A stretch of DNA of 64,000 bases from Weissella confusa (GTDB lineage: Bacteria; Bacillota; Bacilli; Lactobacillales; Lactobacillaceae): positions 1 through 64,000 of the forward strand of contig JAAOED010000006.1 in assembly GCA_016466735.1 (NCBI GenBank), written 5' to 3'. The notes under the pieces are model-generated. The model was not told where the DNA came from, did not search any database, and was given only the letters and a program-made list of their open reading frames with translations. The translations under genes were made by a program, and so were the position numbers. Positions within the stretch are counted from its first letter, which is position 1. Each line of letters starts with the position of its first letter. Positions 8,858 through 17,603 of the stretch are shown here, piece by piece.

Positions 8858-10078
8858 ATGCAAGAGAGAGAATCAAAATTAGCGAAGTTTAGTTTTCCGT
8901 TGCTTGCATCCAATTTTGCATCAGTTTTTGGTGATGGGGTGTACCGATTTGGTTTGAATTGGTTTTTGGTTTCAAGTTACGGCAATGCACAAATATTGGG
9001 TTGGTTGACTGGATTCGGATTTCTGGTTTATTTGTTGAATGATGTGTATGTCGGGTCAGTGTTGGATCGCTTCAATCGTAAATGGGTATTGCTGGGAGCT
9101 GATTTATTTGGAGCAATTGGAACGTTGACCTTGTCGATGGTGATTAACCCCGCACATCCACAACTTTGGTTATTGTTTGCGTTGACGTTTATCCTAAATG
9201 TTGACGTCTCATTTGCTTATCCTGCTGCCCGTGCGATTTTACCAGACGTTATTAAAACAAGCGCTTTAGCTCGCTTCAACGCCTGGGCATCCGCAGCGTT
9301 CTCGACCGGCCAAGCTTTTGGTCCGTTAGTCGGTGGACTATTATTGCACTTGAAGTGGATTGACTTGCAATCGTTCTTACAAATCTTCGGGGTAATGTTG
9401 TTAATTACTGTCGGGTTGAACCTGGCAATCAAGTATCAACCGGCGCCAAAACACGAAAACGTTCATTCAGAATCATTTTGGCAAAGTTTGATTGGTGGGT
9501 ATCGCTATGTCATTTCACAGCCACGCTTGTTCGAGTCGATGCTATTAACGATGTGGAGTAACTTCTTCTTTGAAGGCTTTATCATTGCCATGCCGTTTTT
9601 GATTCAACATAGTTATCACGGTACGGCGACAGATTATTCAACCGCTTTGACACTGGCTGCGGTTGCCGGTATTGTGGCGGGCCTATTGTTCGCTCGTTTG
9701 CCACAGTTAAATTCACTGAAGACGCTATACTGGGACTTTTATGTTTTGGGGGTTGCGTTCTTGTTAGGCACGTTTGTACAAACGCTGTGGGTATTCATCA
9801 TTCTAGTAATCTTGAATGGTTTTGCGCGTGCGTCATTTGTCATTAAGATTAATACGGTACGACAACAAGATAGTGCACCTGAATACTTGGGACGAGTTTT
9901 CGGTATTTCATTCTTTGCCACCGACCTATTCGCGCCAATTATTACAATTTCATTTGGATATGGCGTATCTGAAATGGGCGAGTGGACTGTGTTCTTACTA
10001 GGTGCGATGATGTTAGCTGGCATGTTTGTTATTAAGTCAATTAGTCGCAGGCACGCTTTGAAATTGGCACAATCATAG
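8858..10078 (+). CDS. MFS transporter
   Basis: A 406-residue major facilitator superfamily permease with about 12 hydrophobic segments. The segment VLDRFNRKWVLLGADL (about residues 68-83) matches the MFS loop 2-3 motif. The N-terminal YRFGLNWFLVSSYGN is typical of MFS members close to the macrolide-efflux/enterobactin-exporter groups. No substrate can be assigned. ATG 8858 follows GAAAGGGG with 6-nt spacing. It is monocistronic, closed by a hairpin at 10088-10115. No regulator is adjacent; the downstream two-component genes have their own promoter region. Confidence 0.8.
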   Translation: MQERESKLAKFSFPLLASNFASVFGDGVYRFGLNWFLVSSYGNAQILGWLTGFGFLVYLLNDVYVGSVLDRFNRKWVLLGADLFGAIGTLTLSMVINPAHPQLWLLFALTFILNVDVSFAYPAARAILPDVIKTSALARFNAWASAAFSTGQAFGPLVGGLLLHLKWIDLQSFLQIFGVMLLITVGLNLAIKYQPAPKHENVHSESFWQSLIGGYRYVISQPRLFESMLLTMWSNFFFEGFIIAMPFLIQHSYHGTATDYSTALTLAAVAGIVAGLLFARLPQLNSLKTLYWDFYVLGVAFLLGTFVQTLWVFIILVILNGFARASFVIKINTVRQQDSAPEYLGRVFGISFFATDLFAPIITISFGYGVSEMGEWTVFLLGAMMLAGMFVIKSISRRHALKLAQS

Positions 10079-10087
10079 TCTTAATAA

Positions 10088-10115
10088 TAAAAAGGGCAGC
10101 GATGCCTTTTTATTT
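10088..10115 (+). terminator. Terminator after the MFS gene
   Basis: AAAAGG(G)CA pairs with TGCCTTTT, followed by a T-rich tract. Confidence 0.7.
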
Positions 10116-10231
10116 TGCTAACTTAATTAAACGAACATTCATTCAGTTAAGATGAAAAGTCGGAATTGCCAGTCAGAAGCCGGTCAACTCGTGGTACACT
10201 AGAAATAATAATAAATATAGGAGTTACCGTG

Positions 10232-10942
10232 ATGACGACAGTATTAGTTGTTGATGATGAGCCTTCTTTGGTGACATTGCTGACGTATAACCTGAAAAAA
10301 TCAGGTTTTGATGTTGTCAGTGCAACTGATGGTCCAAGTGCCATTACAACACTGGCTGAACAACCAATTGACATAATGTTGTTGGATGTGATGTTGCCAG
10401 GCAAAAGTGGTGTAGAAGTCACTCGTGAATTACGTGCCGAAAAGAACCGGATTCCTATCATCATGTTGACTGCTTTAGATGAGGAAGTTGACAAAATTTT
10501 GGGTTTGGAAATCGGTGCTGATGATTACGTGACGAAGCCGTTTAGCCCGCGCGAAGTGATTGCGCGGGTCCGAGCAGTGTTACGTCGCTTCGAAGTGACG
10601 ACACCCGAGAATAAAATTGAGAATAAGATGAAGCGATTCGGCAATATCATGATCGACTTCGACAAGATGGTTGTGCAACGTGACGGTGAAGTTATCAAAC
10701 TGACCCCGAAGGAATATGAATTGTTAGCCTATATGGCTGAACGTGAAGGTCGTGTGTTGAGTCGTGAAACAATCCTGCACGGAGTTTGGGGTTATGAATA
10801 TACCGGTCCAGACACACGCATGGTTGATATGCACCTCTCACATCTCCGCGATAAGATTGAGAATGATCCCAAGCACCCTGTTCACCTGAAGACGGTCCGT
10901 GGTTTTGGTTACCGATTCGACAATCAACCGACAGCTGAATAA
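10232..10942 (+). CDS. phoP: PhoP-like response regulator
   Basis: A 236-residue OmpR/PhoB-family response regulator. The receiver domain (1-120) carries the acidic pocket DDE, the phospho-acceptor Asp in MLLDVMLPG, the conserved Thr of MLTALD and the Lys of YVTKPFSP. A winged-helix DNA-binding domain follows (LTPKEYELL to VRGFGYRF). Pairing with the next gene, a PAS-containing PhoR-type kinase, suggests the phosphate-starvation system, although no pst genes lie in the window. ATG 10232 (or GTG 10229) follows AGGAG. An extended -10 (TGG then TACACT, 10195-10200) lies upstream. Confidence 0.85.
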   Translation: MTTVLVVDDEPSLVTLLTYNLKKSGFDVVSATDGPSAITTLAEQPIDIMLLDVMLPGKSGVEVTRELRAEKNRIPIIMLTALDEEVDKILGLEIGADDYVTKPFSPREVIARVRAVLRRFEVTTPENKIENKMKRFGNIMIDFDKMVVQRDGEVIKLTPKEYELLAYMAEREGRVLSRETILHGVWGYEYTGPDTRMVDMHLSHLRDKIENDPKHPVHLKTVRGFGYRFDNQPTAE

Positions 10943-10953
10943 GGAGGACAAAT

Positions 10954-12324
10954 ATGCAATCAGAGTTAATGCATAACGCGAAACGATTTGTTGTCTTCTG
11001 GGCATTGTTTTTTGTGTTAATCTGGGGACTTTTCCTGGTGGCTGCGTTAACAGGTGATGAAACGCGCATGCCAAAGGCACATTTGCTATTGTTACTATCG
11101 ATGATTCTGGCTGGGGTTGCGACGTTAGTGTTGGATTTGCAACAACAACGACGTGATCAGCACATGGCTATCTTTATTGATAAGTTGCGTGATTTACAAA
11201 CGGATAATACCCGTGCTGGGCACATCTTAATGCGTCCGGACGATTCCTTAGCGCCATTGGCTGAAGCGATTAATGATGTGCAACGATTAAATCGTAACCG
11301 GATTAAGTTGCTACAACAGCAAGGCAGCACATTGGCAGCTTTGATGGCTAACATGCCACTGGGTGCGTTACGTATTACGCCTGAACGAACGATTATTCAA
11401 ACCAATGCACAGGCTCAAATGCTGCTCGGTTTGACACAAAATGTTGTAGGACGCCAGTATGATGACGTAATTAAAAATCATCGACTGTTATCGTTGTTTG
11501 AGCAGTCATTGAAGCGACAGACGTATGTTCGTGAGCTAGTAAAGTTGGATGCCCGAATTGTCGACGTTTCATTGGTTTATTACGAAACGCGCGAACGACA
11601 CCACGAATTATTGGTTTTACTTTACGATATGACTGAAGTTACGCAGATGCAGGATATGCAAAGCGCCTTTATCGCAAATGCTTCACATGAATTGCGCACA
11701 CCGTTGACGGCCATTGCCGGCTTTACAGAAACGCTGCTGAGTGGCGCACAGGACGATCCAGATGCACGCCAAGAGTTTTTGACGATTATCCAATCGGAAA
11801 CTAGCCGTTTATTGGAGTTGACGGAGGATATTTTGACAATTGCTAAGGTGCCTGAACGTCAGGAAAATGCAACGCCAATCAAATTGTCTGATATGGTTAA
11901 TGACATCTTTAAGTCACAAGCCGAGAATGCTGATAAGCAACACTTAACCTTACAGAATGAAGTTGCACCATCCTTTACGGTAACGCAAGATGCGACAGTA
12001 CTTCGCCAAATTTTGACGAACTTGATTGTTAACGCTGTTAAGTACAATCGCCAAGACGGTTTAGTTAAAGTGTCTGCCATGGTCACGGCTTCTGAATTTG
12101 TAGTTGCCGTTAAGGATACCGGTCTAGGGATTCCTAGTGAGCAACAAAATCGCATTTTCGAACGCTTTTATCGAATTGATAAGTCACGTAATCAAGCAAT
12201 TCCTGGTACCGGCCTTGGTCTTGCTATTGTCAACGACCTAGTTAATCAAGCTAAGGGGTCGATTGATTTAGATAGCCAGGTTGGTGTTGGAACAACCATT
12301 ACAGTGACACTACCCCTACAATAA
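10954..12324 (+). CDS. phoR: PhoR-like sensor histidine kinase
   Basis: A 456-residue membrane histidine kinase: two N-terminal hydrophobic segments with almost no extracellular loop (about 9-30 and 37-55), a linker, a PAS domain near 120-220, a HisKA domain with the phospho-acceptor His in ASHELRTPLTAIAGF, and an HATPase domain with the N box (NLIVNAVKYN), GLGIP and GTGLGLAI boxes. The short periplasmic loop matches Gram-positive PhoR/WalK-like kinases that read a membrane partner. It starts 11 nt after phoP behind AAGGAGG and is clearly in an operon with it. Whether it answers to phosphate cannot be read from sequence. Confidence 0.85.
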   Translation: MQSELMHNAKRFVVFWALFFVLIWGLFLVAALTGDETRMPKAHLLLLLSMILAGVATLVLDLQQQRRDQHMAIFIDKLRDLQTDNTRAGHILMRPDDSLAPLAEAINDVQRLNRNRIKLLQQQGSTLAALMANMPLGALRITPERTIIQTNAQAQMLLGLTQNVVGRQYDDVIKNHRLLSLFEQSLKRQTYVRELVKLDARIVDVSLVYYETRERHHELLVLLYDMTEVTQMQDMQSAFIANASHELRTPLTAIAGFTETLLSGAQDDPDARQEFLTIIQSETSRLLELTEDILTIAKVPERQENATPIKLSDMVNDIFKSQAENADKQHLTLQNEVAPSFTVTQDATVLRQILTNLIVNAVKYNRQDGLVKVSAMVTASEFVVAVKDTGLGIPSEQQNRIFERFYRIDKSRNQAIPGTGLGLAIVNDLVNQAKGSIDLDSQVGVGTTITVTLPLQ

Positions 12325-12365
12325 GTTATATTTAAAGAATTGAATTGAAGAAAGAGGATTGTACT

Positions 12366-12998
12366 ATGTCTAATTCACGTCCAGTTGTTATCGGAGTCAC
12401 TGGTGGCTCAGGTTCAGGTAAGACAACGGTTAGCCGTGAAATCATCGAGCGCTTGAAGGGTGAATCTGTGGTTATGATCCCACAAGACGCTTATTACAAG
12501 GATCAAAGTGATAAGAGTATGACGCAACGCGTTGCAACGAACTACGATCACCCAGATTCATTAGATAATGATTTGTTGATTGCGCAATTGAAGCAATTGT
12601 TGCAACGCGAATCAATCGAACAACCAACGTATGACTATGCTGCCCACACACGTTCTGATAAGACGGTAACGGTTGAAGCATCAGACGTTATTATTGTGGA
12701 AGGTGTTTTGCTATTCACTGAACCTGAATTGCGTGACATGTTAGACATTAAGGTCTACGTTGACACAGATGACGACTTGCGTTTCATCCGTCGCATGCAA
12801 CGTGACATCGTTGAACGCGGTCGTACGACAGAATCAGTTGTAAACCAATACTTGGCAACGGTTAAGCCAATGTATCACCAATTCGTTGAACCAACGAAGC
12901 GATACGCTGACATTATTTTGCCTGAAGGTGGCGCAAACGTTGTTGGTATTGGCATGTTGGAAGCGCAAATCCGTGCCATTCTAGATTTGCACAAGTAA
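12366..12998 (+). CDS. udk: Uridine kinase
   Basis: Phosphorylates uridine and cytidine to UMP and CMP in pyrimidine salvage. The 210-residue protein has the P-loop GVTGGSGSGKTT near residues 9-20, the DAYYKD segment and the Lid region RFIRRMQRDIVERGRT typical of the family. The frame extends upstream to a TTG at 12345, but ATG 12366 has AGAGGA 7 nt before it and matches the family N-terminus. It lies 41 nt after phoR with no terminator between, so it may share that transcript. Confidence 0.93.
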   Translation: MSNSRPVVIGVTGGSGSGKTTVSREIIERLKGESVVMIPQDAYYKDQSDKSMTQRVATNYDHPDSLDNDLLIAQLKQLLQRESIEQPTYDYAAHTRSDKTVTVEASDVIIVEGVLLFTEPELRDMLDIKVYVDTDDDLRFIRRMQRDIVERGRTTESVVNQYLATVKPMYHQFVEPTKRYADIILPEGGANVVGIGMLEAQIRAILDLHK

Positions 12999-13018
12999 AA
13001 AAGAAAGTGTGATACAAC

Positions 13019-14092
13019 ATGGAAGAACGTATTTGGAATCGTATTGTAAAGTATACTGAGTTGCAGGGAACCTCTGGTCAAGAACACACAGTTCGTAAGG
13101 CCTTTCGTGAGGATTTGACGCCACTTGTTGACGAAGTTGTTCAAAACGGCCTGGGTGGTATCTATGGTATTCGTCATAACGATGATGCAGATGCCCCACG
13201 TATTATGATTGGTGCGCACATGGATGAAGTGGGTTTCATCGTGACGCAAATTACACCGCGTGGTATGTTGGTGGTCGACCCAGTCGGTGGTTGGAACCCA
13301 TACACAGTCTCAGCACAACGTTTTACACTCTTTACTCGCGATAACCAATACCCAGTTGTGTCTTCAGCGGTATCACCACACTTTTTGCGTGAAGGTGGTG
13401 TGAATGGTGCACCGAAGATTCAAGACATCTTGTTTGATGGCGGGTTTACTTCAGCCGATGAAGCAGCCTCATTCGGTGTTCACCCAGGTGATTTCATTGT
13501 GCCAGCTGTTAAAACAGAAATGTTGGCAAACGGTAAGCGTGTTGTGTCAAAGAGTTGGGACAACCGTTTTGGATTGGTCACGATTTTGAATGCTCTTGAG
13601 AATTTGCAAGGTGTTTCGTTGCCTAATACGTTGATGATGGGGGCAAATGTCCAAGAAGAAGTTGGTTTGCGTGGGGTCGGCCCAGCCGTTAACCAATTGC
13701 GACCTGATATTTTCTTTGCACTTGACTCATCTGCAGCCGATGACACCCAATCAGAGCAAGGTCAAGGTCAAATGGACCACGGTGCATTGTTGCGTGTTTA
13801 TGATCCAGGTGTCATCATGCCATTACGCTTGAAGGAATTTGTGTTGGATACTGCACATGATGCGGGGATTCCGTTGCAATACTTCGTGGCTAAGGGTGGC
13901 ACTGATGCACACGGTGCACAATCACAATTGTCTGGTGTGCCATCGGTTGCATTAGGTGTTGCTTCACGTTATATTCACACACACCAGACGGTTTGGTCAG
14001 TTTCAGACTTTGAGGCTGCTCAAGCACTGGTTGAAACCCTTGCACAAAAGCTTGATAAGACAACTGTAAATGACATTATTTACGGTGATTAA
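13019..14092 (+). CDS. pepA: Glutamyl aminopeptidase (M42 family)
   Basis: A 357-residue cytoplasmic metallo-aminopeptidase of family M42, which removes N-terminal Glu/Asp from peptides in lactic acid bacteria. Metal and catalytic signatures are visible in order: AHMDEVGF (first His-Asp, about residue 66), the metal-bridging Asp in SWDNRFG, NVQEEVGLRG (catalytic Glu pair), FALDSS and GGTDAHGA (last His). Length matches the family. It follows udk by 20 nt with a weak ribosome binding site (AAGAAAG) and precedes ytpR, and is probably co-transcribed. Confidence 0.92.
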   Translation: MEERIWNRIVKYTELQGTSGQEHTVRKAFREDLTPLVDEVVQNGLGGIYGIRHNDDADAPRIMIGAHMDEVGFIVTQITPRGMLVVDPVGGWNPYTVSAQRFTLFTRDNQYPVVSSAVSPHFLREGGVNGAPKIQDILFDGGFTSADEAASFGVHPGDFIVPAVKTEMLANGKRVVSKSWDNRFGLVTILNALENLQGVSLPNTLMMGANVQEEVGLRGVGPAVNQLRPDIFFALDSSAADDTQSEQGQGQMDHGALLRVYDPGVIMPLRLKEFVLDTAHDAGIPLQYFVAKGGTDAHGAQSQLSGVPSVALGVASRYIHTHQTVWSVSDFEAAQALVETLAQKLDKTTVNDIIYGD

Positions 14093-14121
14093 TAAATAAA
14101 AAAGAAACGGAGACTGACAAG

Positions 14122-14760
14122 ATGTTGATTGCCAGCTACAACCCAGCCGGAATGGGTGATGTTTTGGTTGTGTTGACTGCCCCAGCAGCCGAGCACACCG
14201 CAACGCAAAAGGGAGATGTTGTACGCCTTGCTGATAAGGACAACGCCCTTTTGGGATTGAATTTTTTGAACGCTTCACACATCCTTGATTTGTCAGATGT
14301 TAACGGTCAAGTTATTTTGACGGAAGAACAAGTTGCCAAGTTGAATGAAGTACTTGCAGCCACAGGATTTGAAGATGTATTGGTAGCTGATACGACGCCT
14401 AAGTTTGTTGTCGGATATGTTGAGTCAGCAGAGCCACACCCAGATTCAGATCACTTGCAAGTGACGACGACGGTGGTGGACAATGATGAACGCGTGCAAA
14501 TCGTTTCAGGTTCACCAAACATGCGCCAAGGCATTAAGGTTGTTGTTGCTAAGGTTGGGGCGATGATGCCTTCAGGTTTGATTATCTGGCCTGGTGCTTT
14601 GCGTGGCGTTGCCTCAAACGGTATGATTACGTCTGGTCGTGAGTTGCGTTTGCCAAACGCACCACAAGTACCAGGTGCTTTGATTTTGCCAGATGACTTT
14701 GCGGAAGTTGGCACACCATTCGACGCAAACTCAGCCGAAGCACAAGCGTTGTTCCAATAA
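14122..14760 (+). CDS. ytpR: YtpR-type tRNA-binding domain protein
   Basis: A 212-residue protein with an N-terminal domain of the DUF4479 type and a C-terminal EMAPII/OB-fold tRNA-binding domain (VGYVESAEPHPDSDHLQV through GMITSGRELRL, about residues 95-185). This domain is the same fold found at the N-terminus of phenylalanyl-tRNA synthetase beta. Stand-alone YtpR proteins are common in Firmicutes; their exact role is unsettled. It lies between pepA and a small hypothetical gene ahead of murC, with a weak AAAGAAACGGAG ribosome binding site. Confidence is high for the family, low for function. Confidence 0.88.
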   Translation: MLIASYNPAGMGDVLVVLTAPAAEHTATQKGDVVRLADKDNALLGLNFLNASHILDLSDVNGQVILTEEQVAKLNEVLAATGFEDVLVADTTPKFVVGYVESAEPHPDSDHLQVTTTVVDNDERVQIVSGSPNMRQGIKVVVAKVGAMMPSGLIIWPGALRGVASNGMITSGRELRLPNAPQVPGALILPDDFAEVGTPFDANSAEAQALFQ

Positions 14761-14775
14761 GACGGGGGTAACAGC

Positions 14776-15186
14776 ATGGCTGATCGTCGTCCCATCGTCT
14801 TTTATGAACGTCTTATGGAAAACTACGATGAGCAAGTCGCGCACTTGATGTTGGCTAAGACGGCTTATGTCATGTGGGCGGATTCGTCTGAGGACGCCGT
14901 TGATGTACTTGCCGAGCCGGCAGCTGAACCTGAAGAGGTTGAAATGCCAGTCGTATCGCAACCAGCTGAACCAGTTATCGTGGAAACGTTGCAACCGCAA
15001 GTGGAAACAGCAACGGTTCCTGACAAGCCAGTTGCAGCGGTTGTAGCCAGTGAAGCACCAATCGTCTCTCAAGAAAAGCATGCCAACACGCATGTTAAAA
15101 CGGGACTAGGCTTGAGTTTGGATGATATTTTATCTGAAGAAGCAAGCGTGGCTGCCAAGAGCGAAACATCGTATTTTGAAGACTAA
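14776..15186 (+). CDS. Hypothetical protein between ytpR and murC
   Basis: A 136-residue acidic soluble protein that I do not recognise beyond its position. Residues 1-40 (RRPIVFYERLMENYDEQVAH and following) look folded. Residues 45-105 are a low-complexity Pro/Glu/Val/Ala-rich stretch, likely disordered, and the last 30 residues contain a short helical motif (GLGLSLDDILSEEAS). There is no signal peptide or membrane helix. It begins 16 nt after ytpR behind ACGGGGG and ends the operon at a terminator. The short disordered linker with a terminal motif suggests an adaptor-like protein, but this is speculation. Confidence 0.75.
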   Translation: MADRRPIVFYERLMENYDEQVAHLMLAKTAYVMWADSSEDAVDVLAEPAAEPEEVEMPVVSQPAEPVIVETLQPQVETATVPDKPVAAVVASEAPIVSQEKHANTHVKTGLGLSLDDILSEEASVAAKSETSYFED

Positions 15187-15194
15187 CTGACATT

Positions 15195-15239
15195 GAAGCC
15201 TTAACCGTGTTTATTCATGGTTAAGGCTTCTTTCTTTTT
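15195..15239 (+). terminator. Terminator after the ytpR operon
   Basis: GAAGCCTTAACC pairs with GGTTAAGGCTTC, followed by a T-rich stretch. Confidence 0.85.
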
Positions 15240-15250
15240 CCGCTGAGTTT

Positions 15251-15279
15251 TTGTCTGTGGGCGGATTTACGTGTATAAT
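15251..15279 (+). promoter_or_regulatory. murC promoter
   Basis: TTGTCT (15251-15256), a 17-nt spacer and a perfect TATAAT (15274-15279). This excludes the in-frame TTG at 15251 as the murC start. Confidence 0.7.
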
Positions 15280-15307
15280 AAATGATACTTACAAACAGAT
15301 TGGACGA

Positions 15308-16654
15308 ATGAAAATGGACAAAGATACGTTGTACTACTTTATTGGAATTAAGGGCTCAGGTATGAGTGCGCTGGCTTTGATTCTTCACGATCAAGGCCTA
15401 CAAGTCGCAGGTTCTGACATTGACGAATATACTTTCACGCAAAAGCCCTTGGCTGCAGCGGGTATTCCAATGTATTCATTCGACGCCGCAAACATCAAGC
15501 CAGGTATGACGATTATTCGTGGAAACGCCTTTACTGATGATCAAGTGGAAGTTGCCGCAGCTTTGGCAATGGGTGATCAAGTGAACGTTGTGACGTACCC
15601 TGACATGGTTGAAAGCCTAATCAAGCAATACACGTCAATCGGTGTTGCCGGTGCCCACGGTAAGACGTCAACAACTGGTTTGTTGGCCCACGTGTTGGCT
15701 GGTATCGCACCAACGTCATACTTGATTGGAGATGGTACAGGTAAGGGTGTTCCTGACGCCCGCTTCTTTATTTTTGAAGCTGACGAATACCGTCGTCACT
15801 TTAAGGATTACACACCTGACTACGCCATCATGACCAACATCGATTTTGATCACCCTGATTACTACACAGGTGTTGATGACGTTCGCAGCGCCTTCGAAGA
15901 ATTCGGAAACAAGGTCAAGAAGGGGATTTTTGCTTGGGGTGACGATGCACAACTTCGCCAAATGAAGGTGGATGTGCCGGTTTACTTCTACGGTACGAAC
16001 CCTGAAACGGACGATTTCTACGCGACTGATATTAAGCGTTCAACGACTGGTTCTAGCTTTGACGTCTATTACCACGATGAATTTTTGGGTAACTTTGAGG
16101 TGCCTTTGTTCGGTCAACACGGTGTGCTAAACTCTTTGGCTGTTATCGCTGTTGCTTACTTCGAAAAGATTGATGGCGATCTTGTGCGCAAGGAGTTGTT
16201 GTCTTTTAAGGGTGTTAAGCGCCGCTTTACTGAAAAGCAAATTGGCCCCGTAACCATCATCGATGACTACGCACACCACCCATCAGAAATCACGGCAACC
16301 TTGGATGCGGCGCGTCAAAAGTACCCTGGACGTGAATTGGTGGCTGTCTTCCAACCACACACGTTCTCACGTACCATCGCATACCAAGATGAATTTGCAA
16401 AGTCACTTGAATTGGCTGACAAGGTGTATTTGACAGAAATCTTTGCTTCAGCACGTGAAGCGGCGGGTGATATTTCATCATCAGATTTGGGTGCTAAGAT
16501 TTCAAAGTTTGGTGGCATTGTATCACCAACTGACGTCGCACCATTGTTGGACCACGAAGAAGGTGTGTTTATCTTCATGGGTGCTGGTGATTTGCAAAAC
16601 ACGGAGTTCGCGTTTGAAAAGATTCTAGCGAACACGCAATCAAACCTACAGTAA
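15308..16654 (+). CDS. murC: UDP-N-acetylmuramate--L-alanine ligase
   Basis: Adds L-alanine to UDP-MurNAc, the first amino-acid step in peptidoglycan precursor synthesis. The 448-residue protein shows the N-terminal Rossmann segment [16 protein letters not shown], the ATP-binding loop [14 protein letters not shown] (about 115-128), and the C-terminal ligase signature [10 protein letters not shown]. The start is ATG 15308 (MKMDKDT) or ATG 15314; both fall after the mapped promoter, and neither has a strong ribosome binding site. It is monocistronic. Length is typical. Confidence 0.95.
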   Translation: MKMDKDTLYYFIGIKGSGMSALALILHDQGLQVAGSDIDEYTFTQKPLAAAGIPMYSFDAANIKPGMTIIRGNAFTDDQVEVAAALAMGDQVNVVTYPDMVESLIKQYTSIGVAGAHGKTSTTGLLAHVLAGIAPTSYLIGDGTGKGVPDARFFIFEADEYRRHFKDYTPDYAIMTNIDFDHPDYYTGVDDVRSAFEEFGNKVKKGIFAWGDDAQLRQMKVDVPVYFYGTNPETDDFYATDIKRSTTGSSFDVYYHDEFLGNFEVPLFGQHGVLNSLAVIAVAYFEKIDGDLVRKELLSFKGVKRRFTEKQIGPVTIIDDYAHHPSEITATLDAARQKYPGRELVAVFQPHTFSRTIAYQDEFAKSLELADKVYLTEIFASAREAAGDISSSDLGAKISKFGGIVSPTDVAPLLDHEEGVFIFMGAGDLQNTEFAFEKILANTQSNLQ

Positions 16655-16664
16655 AAAAACGATT

Positions 16665-16706
16665 AAAAACCTTAACTGAACCATAGAGTTTCAGTTAAGG
16701 TTTTTG
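16665..16706 (+). terminator. Terminator of murC
   Basis: AAAAACCTTAACTGAA pairs with TTCAGTTAAGGTTTTT over 16 bp. The next gene's extended -10 (TGT then TATAAT, 16708-16713) begins right after it. Confidence 0.85.
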
Positions 16707-16774
16707 TTATAATATACACATTGGGGTAGTTAACCAAAACATTGTCTTCGGACAACGAAAGAGGTATTAATAAT

Positions 16775-17500
16775 ATGGATAATTTTGGATTTGAACAACA
16801 AGAGCCACGTCTGGTTAACCCAGATATGCAAGGCTTGAACAGTTTCTTTAAGAAGGTCTACACATACATGGCCTTGGCATTGTTGGTAACTGCAGTTACG
16901 GCATACTTGGGTATTACAATGTTTGCGCGCCAAATCGCAACAATCTTCAGCAGCCCAATTTCATCAATCATCATGATTGGGGTTGTGTTTGGGTTCGTTT
17001 ACTTGTTTGGTAAGCGCGTTTACCAAAACCCAGCGCAAGCATTTGGTATGTTGATGGGATTCGCTGTGTTGAACGGATTGATGTTCACGGTCATCGGTAT
17101 GGTAACGCCAATTGGGACGTTAGCAACGGCATTCTTGACGACAGCGTTCTTGTTTGCTGGTATGGCTTTGTACGGTGTCACGACTAAGAAGTCAATGGCG
17201 TCAATGTCATCTATCTTGTTTGGTTCATTGATCGCCTTGATTATCGGTGGCATCATCAACTTGTTCTTCTTTAACAGCATCGTGTACATGTTCTTGTCAG
17301 TTGTTGGTGTGATTGTCTTCGCGTTGTTTACGGCGTACGACATGAACCGTTTGAAGGCAATGTACATGCAATTTGCTGGTGATGCAGATATGGAACAAGG
17401 AATGGCCGTTTCAGGTGCGTTGTCACTATACATGGACTTCATTAACTTGTTCATCTACATGATTCAATTGTTCACTGCATTCGGTGGATCACGCGATTAA
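16775..17500 (+). CDS. Bax inhibitor-1 family membrane protein (YccA/YetJ-like)
   Basis: A 241-residue protein with about seven transmembrane helices and the BI-1/TMBIM signature. Late conserved features are visible: VFALFTAYDMNRLK before the last helix, and an acidic residue in the final segment (LYMDFINLFIYMIQLF). The bacterial YetJ member behaves as a pH-sensitive calcium leak, while YccA in Escherichia coli modulates FtsH; which role applies here is unknown. ATG 16775 follows AAAGAGG. It is monocistronic between an extended -10 promoter and a terminator. Confidence 0.85.
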   Translation: MDNFGFEQQEPRLVNPDMQGLNSFFKKVYTYMALALLVTAVTAYLGITMFARQIATIFSSPISSIIMIGVVFGFVYLFGKRVYQNPAQAFGMLMGFAVLNGLMFTVIGMVTPIGTLATAFLTTAFLFAGMALYGVTTKKSMASMSSILFGSLIALIIGGIINLFFFNSIVYMFLSVVGVIVFALFTAYDMNRLKAMYMQFAGDADMEQGMAVSGALSLYMDFINLFIYMIQLFTAFGGSRD

Positions 17501-17515
17501 ACTCATAAAAATATT

Positions 17516-17546
17516 AAAGCGTCTCGTTACTTGCGAGGCGCTTTTC
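17516..17546 (+). terminator. Terminator after the BI-1 family gene
   Basis: AAAGCGTCTCG pairs with CGAGGCGCTTT (one bulge), followed by TTTTC. Confidence 0.75.
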
Positions 17547-17603
17547 TGTTACACTAAAGATAAGACTACGGTGGGTGATGTGTCACCCGGAAATGAGATA
17601 AAC